Positions 12,061 through 24,800 of a stretch of 64,000 bases of DNA are shown piece after piece. The translations under genes were made by a program, and so were the position numbers. Each line of letters begins with the position of its first letter. Positions within the stretch are counted from its first letter, which is position 1. The notes beneath the pieces are model-generated. The model was not told the origin of the DNA, did no database searches, and saw nothing but the letters and a program-made list of their open reading frames with translations. Source of the DNA: Hypomesus transpacificus (Eukaryota; Chordata; Actinopteri; Osmeriformes; Osmeridae); NCBI RefSeq assembly GCF_021917145.1, contig NC_061075.1:2959038-3023037 (forward strand). The letters are read 5' to 3'.

Positions 12061-12854
12061 AAATGAAACAATTTTTTTTTTTAATAAATGCCACCAAAGG
12101 TGTTTTTAAGAAGTCAACCCAAACCCGTACAGAGACAACTCAGAGGTCGGTGGATTTATACTAACTTGGTCTGACCTGGAATAGGGTCAAGGGTCAACAC
12201 AGGGACCATAGATTGGAGCAGGCGTTAGTGATTGGAGCAGGCGTGTAGAGAGAGGACAGCCACAGTACATTATGACTATTGTATACTCTACAATTGTCAT
12301 ATTAAGACGATTTAAACCCCCCCATCTTCAAACCTTGCAGCTACGGTCGAAGCTTGCACTCTGAGAATAAATTACGCGTGTCATATTTCAGAAACTCACT
12401 CAACGTAAGTTTGCACATTTGAACAGAATGTCAGAAACGGATACTCAGAGGCGCGATGTCAGCTTCCTTCTTCCTCTTCCTGCGTGAACACTGAACAGGC
12501 TCGTCCCTTACGCCGGCAGAGTAAGGACATAGAAAGTGGGTCAGTGTGTATTCATCACTGCAGCTCGCTGCCACAAGTCTATCTTTGGTCCAGACGTGGT
12601 GTGATGTGTGGTACAGGCTTGTGTGTGTGTGTAGGGGACAGGCATGTGTATGTGCTACATACTTGTGTGTGTGTGGAACAGGCCAACAGAAGCGCACAGG
12701 GGGGCAAATGAAGCCCACAGCCCCCCCCCCTAAAAACGACAAAAAGAGAAGGGCACACGGTCCACAGTATCAATCGAAAACCCAAAGAACATTCCAAACT
12801 TTCCATTTGAGATCCAATCCAAGCGTCTCCTCCGGGGCTCTCCCCAACATGATC
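11581..12854 (-). other. xxylt1: Probable xxylt1 3' UTR
   Basis: This stretch lies directly downstream of the xxylt1 stop codon on the minus strand. The first clear AATAAA I see on that strand is at 11586-11581 (TTTATT on the plus strand), which would give a 3' UTR of about 1.3 kb. It contains short CA/GT tracts near 12.6 kb and no coding signal. The UTR end is an inference without transcript support. Confidence 0.35.
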
Positions 12855-15800
12855 TCAGTCGTCCGGGATGGGCGAGTTACAGTTGCCGTGGTAGATGTGA
12901 ACGGGCCGGTCGCAGCGCGAGTACAGCAGGAACACCTCGGCGTAGCCGTGCTCCCTCCACCAGCTGCACAGCTGCCGGTTCCAGCCGCAGGACAGCGGGT
13001 GGAACAGCCCCGGGTGCTCCATCCCGATCATGGTGAAGAAGTCCTGGTCGCCCAGGTGGCCCCGGAAGCGGTACTGGTCGGCCAGGCGCGCCACGCTGCC
13101 GGGCTGCAGGAGCTGGTTGTAGAGGGCCGAGCTCCGCATGGCCTCCAGGTCCAGGAGCATCACGCCGCTGTTGAAGCCGGGGAGGCCGTCCGGAGGCGGG
13201 GAGCCCACCCGGGTGCCGGGGTGCTCCTTGCGGTACTGCCAGAAGGTGTGCCTGGGGAGGAGAGGAGGGGGGGGAGGGAGGGGGCGCCCAGGTTTGGCCA
13301 TGGGGATCAATGGAGGAGCTGTACCACCTACTACTATACTGGACTGTTGGACTTCAGAGGTCCATCGAGTACCTACTACTGCTAAACTAGACCTTAGGAA
13401 CTTAGAGATTTACATTTACATTTACATTTAGTCATTTAGCAGACGCTCTTATCCAGAGCGACTTACAGTAAGTACAGGGACATTCCCCCCGAGGCAAGTA
13501 GGGTGAAGTGCCTTGCCCAAGTACACAATGTAATTTGGCACGGCGGGGAATCGATCCGGCAACCTTCTGATTACTAGCCCGACTCCCTCACAGCTCAGCC
13601 ATCTGACTCCCTGACTAGAGATGAGATGTGAGTAGTAAAGGGAAGCCATAATACTAGATTCCCTGCACCTCTAATCATACAAATAATAATAGTTGTATTA
13701 ATAATAATAACGATGGTATATTCATTTAGCAGACACATTTGTATCCAAGCCATCCGATGTACTGAACCAGACCAGACCTGGGACAGATATTTAGCTTTCC
13801 AAACAAATGACGGCAGTGTTCCTGTGTGCTGGGAACTGTGAGGAGGTTCTGCAAAGAGCTAGCTCAATGAGACAACATGGGCTTGTTTTTCTAAGGTTTT
13901 GTCCCTGCGGCCTGCTGCTACAGGGTTGGGAGGCATCTATGGCATGTTGGCAAGGCTGTGGTGGGCCAGCCAGTCCCCAGCAGCCAGCAGCCAGCCAGTG
14001 TGTGATGTTCTGCTCTGCCAGGCCCTGTGGCAGGGCATCAGCCAGGGACCGTGTGTTCCACTCCAGCTTCATGAATCTGCCCTCCACTTCTGGTCAGAGC
14101 ACCGTGTTCACTCTGAGCACTTTGAATACTCACATGGAGAAGATGATGAACAGAGAGAGATAAATAGAGAGATAAATAGAGAGAGAAATAGAGAGAGAAA
14201 TAGAGAGAAATAGAGAGAAATAGAGAGAAATAGAGAGAGAAATGGAGAGAAATAGAGAGAGAAATAGAGAAAGAGAAATGAAAGGAGATTGCAACATAAT
14301 AATAATGTACATTTACAAAAGGTTGAATTGGTCAGTCAGTCCAAGATACTGACACAATTCAGGTATGTTCATTTTTCTACAATTTTTCAGTATTTGCTTT
14401 GGACTGATTTGAAATTGTTGTTGGAGGTAGCAACACATTCATTCTAACAGTGTTTCAAGGGACAGTCTGACTTTACTTATTGCAAACACCAACAAGACTG
14501 GGCTATGTCACAGGGGAGGGGAGAGAGAGGGGGGGAAGAGGGGGGGGGGGGGGGAGAGAGAGAGAGAGAGAGAGAGAAGGGAGGGGGGGAGGGGAGAGAG
14601 AGAGGGGGGGGAAAGAGGGGGGGGGGGGGGGGGGGGAGAGAGAGAGGGGGGGGGAGGTGGTTTGGACTCCCTGGGAAGGTTTGTGGTGCAGCTGCTCTCT
14701 GCTCTAAACATACATCTGACCTCATCTGGGACCTGAAAGGGGACTGCACATAATGTTTCATGTTATTGGAAAGAAAACGAGACGACAGGAATATAACTGT
14801 GCCTTTGGGCTTATCTAAACGCCCCCATTTAGACAACACTTGTCTCATGCATGAAACGCACGTACACACACACAAGCTGCTTGTGACCCTATGGCGTGTC
14901 AGTATGGCTATGTTAGCTTAGCGTAGAGGGGAATGATCAGCGACACTACTTCTGTTTTCTGGTGCTGTCTTCGTCCTTGATCTCTCCAGAGTCATTGTTG
15001 CACTTGCACTGCTTTAAATCTCTCTCCTTGGCGGAATAAACTGTATTTCGAAGCCAGGCTTGATTGGAGACAGAAAAAAAAATCAAATAAATCACCTTTA
15101 TCAAGCCGAAAGCTAAGAGACTGAGAAAGTATCAGATTTAGCTTCCCAGCATTCTTCCCCACTGCAACCAGTTCACTCTGAACACTAGTAGCGGGGCAAC
15201 ACTCCTCGTAGTGAGTAAAACCTACATCCGTTAGAGCCGTGTGTTCATGCCCTGTGTGTGTGTGTGTGTGTCTGTGTCTTATTAGCGGATGGGTGCACCT
15301 GTGTGTGTGTGCATCTTTTTTTATTTTTTTGTCTGTAGCTTTTTCCCCTCCAGGGGAAGTGATTACAGACTCATCCCGAGCAGCTTTAGCGCTAGGCCAC
15401 GGAAGGCTCCGGTTTCTCCAAACAGATCCCTATCTGTGCTCCGCGCTGAGCCCTGCCTGTGTGCCTGTTCCCTGGGCCGTGCTGGGGGCAAGCCCCCCCC
15501 CCCCCCCTCCTCCGGACCCCCGTCCGTCCGTCCGGGGACACACACAAACACACACCGTCACGCAGCGAAGCTCACGTCATCGACCACGTCATCTCTCCCT
15601 GCCGGGCTGGTGGGTGGGGGGGCACCCAATGACATCTTCCGCTCCTCAGCCTTAACCCCCTCAGCGGACAGGTCCAGTGATGACTGGCCTACCGTCGTCA
15701 CGGGCCGGGGGGAAATCACCAATCTCGCCGGGCCCATTCGTCAAAGCCAGGGGGGGCCCCCTCATCATTAAGGGTTGAGGAATACTTCCGTGACTGCATG

Positions 15801-18800
15801 TTTATCCAAGCCGGGGCTTCGTCGTTATTCAACGGCGTGAGCCCCCGTCACACCCAGGAAGTGGGGCCCTCCCCCCAGTGTCTGCGTGTGCTCTCGGTGG
15901 GAAGGCAGAGGGCCTCCTGCGTGGGATGACAGCCTGGCCTAAACACAGAGAGCTGAAAACACGGAGGACAGTTCCCGTAGACTGCCCCCGCCCCGGGAGC
16001 CTATGAAAAGGAGTTGGTCACAGATCGGACGCTGGAACTGAATGTGTGCCGACTGGCCAGGTCCACCTTTGTAAATGGAGCTGGTTGTGTGCCGTTTTCC
16101 CTGTCCTGCCTTACTCTAACAACAGTATACTAACCCTAGCCCAGTATTCTATAGCCCAGTGTTCACACCCTAACCCAGTCGTCTAACCCTAGACCAGTCT
16201 AACCATAGACCGGTCTGACCCTAGACCAGTCTAATCCTAACCCAGTTTTCTAGGTCTGCCAGTGGACACAGTGTCGCATGGACACCAGATATGTTAGTGC
16301 CTCTCTATCTTTCCTAAGCAAACATCCTCCTCTGACTGGACCTCGTCTGGTATGTGCTTGTTTTGCACGGCGGCCCCGCACACTTCTGAAGCATGACACA
16401 TCTGTTTTCGAAACGGCGGCGGAGGTAGAACAATGGGTCCGAGAGGACGGCGCTCTGTCTCCGCGAGCCCAGCGCTACCACACAGGAAGGACGAGAGGAA
16501 GAGGAGGAGGGGAGGACAGGAGGAGGGGAGGACAGGAGGAAACAAACAAGCTCACGGGTTCAGGTCCGAGCTGTCTGTAGTGCCCCCTGGTGTTCGTCTG
16601 GCAGGCCAGGGGAGATGAAGACTGGGCCGTATCAGCGAGAAGCCTTTAATAACCAAGATGCCTCCAAGGTGGGACTCAATACGCCCTTACAGAAGTGTGT
16701 ACGGCAGAGAGATGTCATATTCTACCAGAGGATTTGGTGCTGCCTAGCGCGGCCACAATGCTCTCAACTCTTCAATCTCTTTCATTCAATCTACTTCAAA
16801 TCTCAGGATGATCTCAAATCTTTTGAACTCTTCCTGGTGGAATGAATAAAAACAGCCAGACCATCCCTACTGCAAGGACACACAAGCACGCGTCATTTTG
16901 AACAATCACACGTGTGCATAGGAACACTTTGGTTTATCTGAGCGCAGCAACCTTGTTCTTCGCAGGAGTTATTAACACCGTCAACACTAGTGCCAAGGCC
17001 AACATAATTGGCAGAAATTGTTCAAGGGAAATCTTCCAGCACTCGGTTACCACGCTTCCTGGTGAATTAAGGTTTCATGTTTGAGAGAGACTGAGCAGAG
17101 ACAGGAGAGGAAGAGGAGAGACAAAAAGAGAGAGAGTGGAGAGACAGAGAGACGTGACAAAGAGAGAGAGAAAGAGAGAGGGGACAGAAAGAGACAGAGA
17201 GGACAGACAGAGAGACGTGACAAAGACAGAGAGAGAGAAAGAGAGAGGGGACAGAAAGAGACAGAGAGGACAGACAGAGAGACGTGACAAAGACAGAGAG
17301 AGAAGATAAAGGACGGCGAGTGAGAAAGCAAGGTCACATGGATGGGCACAGCGAAGGCTTTCCACTGACTGCAGTGACAACCTTCAGAACGTCCCAATAG
17401 GAGCAGGAGCAAGCCTGATCCGGACCCACAACAGCAGTTTCCTCTAGAGCAAGCCTGCCTAACAACAACCTTGCTTCCCTCTAGTCCTGCCCAACACTAC
17501 TCACTACAGTGTATTGAGCAGAGCGTTTTGAATGCAATTCCTATCTACAAGTGCTTTAGCATTTGTACATTTTCCGGGCAAATGTTTCAGACTAATTTGT
17601 AAGGACTCGGAAGTTGAGAAAAAGGGCTGTGCGTGTGTTTGTCCAGTACCAGTGGACAAGTCGGTCTGTGTGTGGTATGAGAGAGTTAGGTTGGTGTGTA
17701 TAATACATGTAGACAGGTTGGTGTGTGTGTGTGTGTGTGTGTGTGAGTGTGTGTGTGTGAATGTCTAGTTGGTACCTGTAGACAGGCTGCATCTCTCTGG
17801 CTATGCCGATCACAGCTCCTGGAGGGAAATGGCCAAACTCCTGGAAGAGGTCCCTGATGTTGGTCCTGTACTTCAGGTCCAGGTCTAACTGCACCATGCG
17901 CTTCAACTCTGAAACACACAACGCTCCTGTTAGGGAAAAGCACAACTACCAATCTGTTCTCTGCCTAAAATGGTACAGTGCAGATTAGGTGAGGAAAGGC
18001 TGAGACATTTCTGTGAAGAGGACCAATAAGCAGCATCGGTCTCTAATCTGATACAGGTTATATCTAATACAATCAGGCTGTCGCTGTTCTAATCTGATAC
18101 ATGTTATATATATGTTCTAATCTAATTCAGGGTTGCATTAGAACCCTGAGGCAGGGTTGTCTTGCAGCTGTTCTAATCTGAGGCAGGGTGCAGTTGTTCT
18201 AATCTGAGGCAGGGTGCAGTTGTTCTGATCTGATGCAGGGTCGAGCTGCAATCAGGCTGGTTCAGCACCACTTGCATGAGCAGTTACAGTCACCAGGTCA
18301 GGACAAAACGGACCTGTTCATTGTTCTGCTTTCCTGTGACTGGTTGGCATGGTGATGAAAGACCAGGAAGTGCTTCAGATGCTGGAGAAGGCATGGAGGG
18401 TTAGTGCCTCCACATACTCCAGTTTAGTACGTGCACGTATGCAAGTGCAAAACCGCGCAACAAAGCCCAATGAGGGCCTGGCTACCACCCAGAGAAAGGC
18501 TGGAATGCAGAGATCTTGCACTCTGTAGAGATGGAACCACGCTCCTCTTCAGAGACGTAGGACCCAACTCTCTTCTGTAGCGATGTAGTCTCAAATCATC
18601 TGTACAACCCTCACCATCGTTATGACTCACGCGCCGCATACAAATAAGCACTCAGAGCAGTAGACGAGCTCCAATCCATTGGGGGGCTTTTCTATTCCTA
18701 CGCGGCAGTAGCTGCAGGTCACGGGGACCTGCGAGGGGAAGGTGGAGGACCAGCGAGCTAACAGGGTTAGCGGGTTTAGCCTGAGGCATCGTCGATCGCC

Positions 18801-21800
18801 ATGGCGCTGGGCCTGCGTCAGCCCCTAGACACTGCCATGTGGGCGGTTATCGAACACCCTCACGGCCAGCGCAAAGTAGGTCAACCTGGTTGTCACCTTA
18901 ATACCCCCCCCCCACCCCCACCCTTGCAGGCACATGGCGGCATGGGGGTGGGGTCGGGTTTAGTTCGGGGAAGCCTGAGGATGAGCCAAAAGGTCAAAAC
19001 AGGTTTGGGAGGCCGCGGTCGAGCTTGTTAGCTGATGTCAAAGATATGATGCGTTTCGCCTGAGCTAGGGGAGTTGGCGATCACATGCCAAAGTGTCTTT
19101 CTGCCCCCCCCCCCGTCTGTCTGTAATGGCTGGTGTCTCTCCATCTCTCCCCTTCTCTTATGGCAGATCTCTCTCTCTCCTCATTCTCTCTCTCTTGCGG
19201 CGGCGGGCGGGCTGAGAGCAGACTGTATGTAGGTCACCAAACGTGACACACTCCCTCTGCTGCCTGCTTCCTTATTGTATGCCGTGATGGAGGTTGGAAA
19301 AAACAATTTCCCATTCACGCCTGCTGGCCTCCGGGTGAGGGGACAATGCCTCTGACACACTGAGGATTGGAATAGCTCTTTGTCAGAGACGTACAAACGG
19401 CAGTTTATGAAGAGATCGTTCTGAAGCTTCTTGATAGTGGTAATGTCCAGTAGTCCTTGTAGTGAGGAATATCGATCTTCTAGATAGAACCATCCTCGTG
19501 ATCAACCGTCGACCAGAATCATCTAGGGGCAAGCCAAATTGAAACGTGACATTCAAACGTTTCCGGAAGGTGCCAGATCTTTTATAGTTGTGAACATGCA
19601 TTCTAAATGTTGTAACCCAGCCCAGCCCAGTCCATTTGAGCCTAATTCAACCCAGTCCAACCTAACCCAGCCCAGTCCATTTCAGACTAACTCAACCCAG
19701 TCCAGTCTAACCCAGCCCTATGTGGCATACCAGTAGCTTCACCCAGACCATGCAGTCCATTCTGGGGCAAGGCCATTCTCACACGAGCTGTATGGATCTG
19801 ATGCAATGTTCGATCACTGGACGAGGCCCAGCAAGGGGGAAACCAGGAAATTCTGAGCAGACAGACCCCTGGAGCGTCCGTGGAAATGCCTGATGACAGC
19901 ATCGTGATTCCTTGAAGTGCTGCGCTAACACGTCCTCCTAGCCTGCGCAACATGCTAGCTGTTCACACTCTGCGTCATTATAGCTGCGTTAAAACGCTGG
20001 GAGTCAAATGGCTGAGCGGTCAGGGAATCGGGCTAGTAATCAGAAGGTTGCCGGTTTGATTCCCGGCCGTGCAAAATGACGTTGTGTCCTTGGGCAAGGC
20101 ACTTCACCCTACTTGCCTCAGGGGGAATGTCCCTGTCTTATTTAGGTTAGAATGTCCCTGTGTATTTAGGTTAGATTGTAATTATTATATTTTAATTTTT
20201 ATTCCCCTTAGTATTAGCTAGACCCCCCTTAGTATTAGCTAGACTTTGCTCCTTTTGTATAGTTAGTCCACATATTTAAGTTTCAATATTACTATATGTT
20301 CAATGTATGCACCTCCCTGCCAAAGTAAATTCCTTATTTGTGCAAACATTCATGGCGAATAAAATACTTCTGATTCTTACTGTAAGTCGCTCTGGATAGG
20401 AGCGTCTGCTAAATGACTAAATGTAAATGTAAACGGTGTTAGTGTCATGAAAACATTTTACACTGCTCTAATACAATCATGTATTCAATTTTTACAAGTA
20501 CATATATGCTGTAAATTTGCAATATAACAGGGGTCCTTCATTGCCGGGTAACAAATCAGGGAGGATTGCTGGAATCAGGTAGCGACAGATCTGTCCTCCA
20601 ATTGCTGTCCAGGTCCAAAGATGTTCTCAAAATGAGCTGAACATATGAACTAATGTGTGTCTGCAGGCCACCGGACTGTCTGAAACGCATCAGTGTCTCT
20701 CAAAGAATCTATAGTAAGATGGGGTCCAGGAGGGATGGCAGGAGGTTGTCAGGTCCAGACTTGTTGACAGAACCTCCAGGGGCTAACAGGAGCCTAAAAA
20801 CATGAGACATCTGTGTACTGTTGCATGTGCTGCATCTCTGCAGGGCTTTGATAATAAACAGATTACCACCGAAGTGCATTTCCATTACGTACTTTCCTTT
20901 CCGTATCAGAGTCGCGCTTCTGACACTTGTTTTTCCAGACACTGATCAGCTACAGTGAGGAGTGGAACATTTACTTGGAGATGTGGCAGCTGCCATCATT
21001 GAGATAGCAACTACCAGCTCTTAGGGAGCACAGACAGTACAGAGGAAACATCTAGTACATTGTGGGAGGGGCTCCGACACTATGGGAGGAGCTACTGTGT
21101 TGTGTAAGGAGCTACATCACTGAGGGAGGAGCTACTACACTATGGGAGGAGCTACTGTGTTGTAGAAGGAGCTACATCACTGAGGGAGGAGCTACTGTGT
21201 TGTGGAAGGAGCTACATCACTGAGGGAGGAGCTACTACACTATGGGAGGAGCTACTGTGTTGTGGAAGGAGCAACATCACTGAGGGAGGAGCTACTACAC
21301 TATGGGAGGAGCTACTGTGTTGTGGAAGGAGCTACATCACTGAGGGAGGAGCTACTACACTATGGGAGGAGCTACTGTGTTGTGGGAGGAGCTACATCAC
21401 TGAGGGAGGAGCTACTGTGTTGTGGGAGGAGCTTGAGAGGAGGAGCTACACCGAGTGACCAGCTAGGACCTGCACACAGCGAGGCGGTCATCACTGCCGT
21501 CATCGCTGGGGCAGGAGAGCAGCCTCCCTCGGCGGGGCCACTCCTCCACGCCACGTGTCTGTCAGGCACCTGCCTGGGCTCCTCTCTCCAGCTGGGCACA
21601 GCCCCCCTGCTGCTCTCCCTCTGGCCATCCCTCCTGCACTCTCTAACACTCTCTCTCTCTTTAGCACACACTAACACACTCACTCTCTTTCAACCTGTCT
21701 TTCAACCCTACTCTCAAAAACACACGCGCTCACAGACTAACACACCCTCTCTCCCACACACACACACACTTTATACTTCAGTTTTAGAGCTACGTTCAAA

Positions 21801-24800
21801 TACACCGAAATATTTCAAAACCAACTTTTATTAAACCTGCATGACCCAGACGTTGCAGATGTGAGGCTCGCGTGGGCAGGGGAAGCGGTGCGGCAGGGCG
21901 GGCGTACCTTGGGGCATGATGTGGTGCATGGCCACGGACAGGAAGAAGATGGCGTCGCTGTAGTAGGCCCCGGAGCCGGCGCTGAAGTGCTTCTGCATGG
22001 CCTCCACGATGGGGAACAGCTTCTGGGTCAGCGCCTCCACGTCATGGAACACCGCCTGCCCGACACATCACAACCTCAGGAACACAGGTGACCCCACCGG
22101 GAGGGGCCCCCTCTCTCGAAGAGAGGACCCCTAAAGGCCTAAAGGAGGTGACCCTTACAGGTTGTCCCCCTATAGGTGGGGCTGTACAGCATGTGACCCC
22201 TCAATACAGGAAATGACCCCCTGCAAGAGGTGACCACGACAGGTGGTGACCCCTGCAGGAGTTGACCACTTCAGGAGGTGACCCCCTACGTCTCCCATGA
22301 GTCTCCCAGGAGCTCCAACTCCAGGATGTGTGGATTGGATTGTGCTCCGTGGAGAGCAGAAGCTGATCTGGACGATCTCTAACTGGCTTACTGAAAGAGG
22401 ATTGTAGAAATGCAGTAACCACAGGCTCTTATGCGGGCTTTTTATAAACCCTGTCAACGAAAAAGACGTTTCCCTGGTTACTGTTCTCTAGATAGACTCC
22501 TTAGAGACCCCACGGAGCACGTCATGAGACATCCTCATCGATATGGGGAACAAATGATGACACCACGTGTCTGCAATGTGCAGACAACATTTAATGTTCC
22601 ATAAAAGATTACTTTAAGCCCCTCGCCTGCAGTATGTCTGGAATCACAACAACCCTGGTGGGGATTTTCCATTGTGCAACAGTAGTACAGAGATTACTGT
22701 TCGATAAACCTTTTTTTTTTTGATACAGAAATAGGGTTCCAGTGCTTTACAAACAATGCAGTTTACCATGTCATCCCAAAACGTATATTGCATTCATGAA
22801 CCTCCTGGGTAGCGGTCCCTTATGGTACCATGTGACACACGGTGTCAATTCTAGATTTCATGCGTCTACATGTATTAATTCTAGATTTCATGCGTCTACA
22901 CTAGTAGTGTAATACATGTGTAAGAGACGAGATGTAGACATAAAGAATTATGAAATCAATTATAATGAAGAATACTATAAAATGTGTACAATATGACTGT
23001 TGCTTAAATTTTAAAAACAGCCGTACAAAATGTCCAAAAGTTCACATTATTTCTAGTTAAAGCTAAATGTTGTTGATCTCTTTCCAACTCTGAATTGGAT
23101 GGCTCTGTGTCTTCATGGGGAGGACAGGAGTCAACATTAAACGGAGATCAAACCTGGAGAAATTCAATAAATAAATAAGCGAGTGGCCTGGAATAGATGT
23201 TCAACCCTCACAGCAAGTGAGTCACACGTGAGATCAGGGACATCCCGTTAATCTTTCAGTCGGAGAATATCGAGTTCCCCTTTCCAAATCGCAGCGGGAC
23301 ATCAGCTTTGTTGAAAGAAAGAGATTCTCTGGCTGACATTGCCTACATGCACATTCACTCCTCATCTCATTCCACACTTTATGAAGTCACATTTACGGGA
23401 TTTAACCACACACACACACACACAGATACGACGCCTGACCGTAACCCTGAGCAGCAGGGAGATCCCTGGCCTGGGAAGGGAAGCCATCATCAACAGCATT
23501 TCCTTTGGCCTTCCTGGTTCGCCTGCTTCGGGGCAGAAAACAGGAAGTGGATGGGACTACCAGGCCTCTGGACGGCCGCTACATCACGTAGCTTCCTGTA
23601 ACACAGCACCTGGAGAGCACTGTTTTGTTCCGTAGATACATAGGCCCAACACAGGGAACTATGTCTATGGAACAGGGGTCTTGTAACAGTTACTGCTCTA
23701 GTTATGTAGTCCATAACAATACTCCTCTCCAGAGATGTACTACATAAATATACGCATCTCTAGTGATGCAATACATAACAATACTCCTCTGTAAAGATGA
23801 TATCCCTAACAATAATCCTCTTTCGAAACAATACTCATCTAGGGATACAAATCCTGGCATATGTCCTTCCTTTAGACACAAACAAACTGTTGCATCACAA
23901 TCGAATCCTTTACTTTGACTGTTGTTTGGTGGCCAACGCTGCCCTCTGGTGTTGAAAATTATGAATTACTTTGAATATGGTTTGTTTTGAATGAGTTTGG
24001 ATTGGTACATTAGGCGACACTATCCCTGTGTTTATGAAGTTAGGTTCACCTATCGCTCAACTTCCTATAACCCAGTGAACTTGACATGCTACCGATGGTC
24101 GTTGATATAGTACTGAATAAAGTACTGCAACCACCTGTCCATCCATCTGTCTTGTAGTGGTCTCCAAACCTGCTCCACAAGAACTGCCTCCTGTGGGGTT
24201 TCTCCTCAGAAAATGAATGAACGAATCTGGCACACATGATTTGAATACTTGTCGAATCAAGTTAGATCAAACTGGAGCCAAAACCTATTGGAAGGTAGCT
24301 CTCCAGGAACAGGGTTGGAGACCCCCCCCCCCCCGTAACCATGGAGACTGACGTCCCTGGTCAGGCAGGCTCACCTCGTACTGAAAGGTCGAGTCCAGGA
24401 GCAGTTGCGGAAGCATCCTCTCCCCCAGCTCTCTGCTCAGCTCGTCCGTGACGAAATGAAGCACCAGCCGCTCGCCTTCCAGGAAGCGACCGTGTTTCAC
24501 CAGGGACAACATGGCCACGCGGAACTTCTCCTGCAGGCTGCGGCTCTTGTCTACCTTGGTGAACATCATGAGCACGTGGTAGCGGCCGTCCCCGTGCGCT
24601 CCGCTGTTGTTCCTCCTGCTCCCGTCCTCGTCCTCCTCTCTCTCCTCCTCTCCCCCTCCCTCCCCCGGGCGCTCCAGCCTGGTGTCCAGGGAGAGGTCGG
24701 CGTCGTTCCTGTTGGCATTGTGACTGGCCTGGGTCTGCTTGATGCGTTTGGTGGTGCTGGAGAAGTTCTGCCTCTCAGACCCAAAGTAGTAGAAGGCTAC

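Larger units (their letters stand above)
13616..17775. other. xxylt1 intron 3 (remainder)
   Basis: Apart from the repeats listed separately, it includes (GT)n at 17718-17760 and C-rich patches near 15.5 kb. No nested gene or small RNA was recognised. Confidence 0.6.

Noticed and set aside
16110-16255. Interstitial telomere repeat
   Set aside because: Only scattered CTAACCC words occur, in longer irregular units. There is no TTAGGG run.
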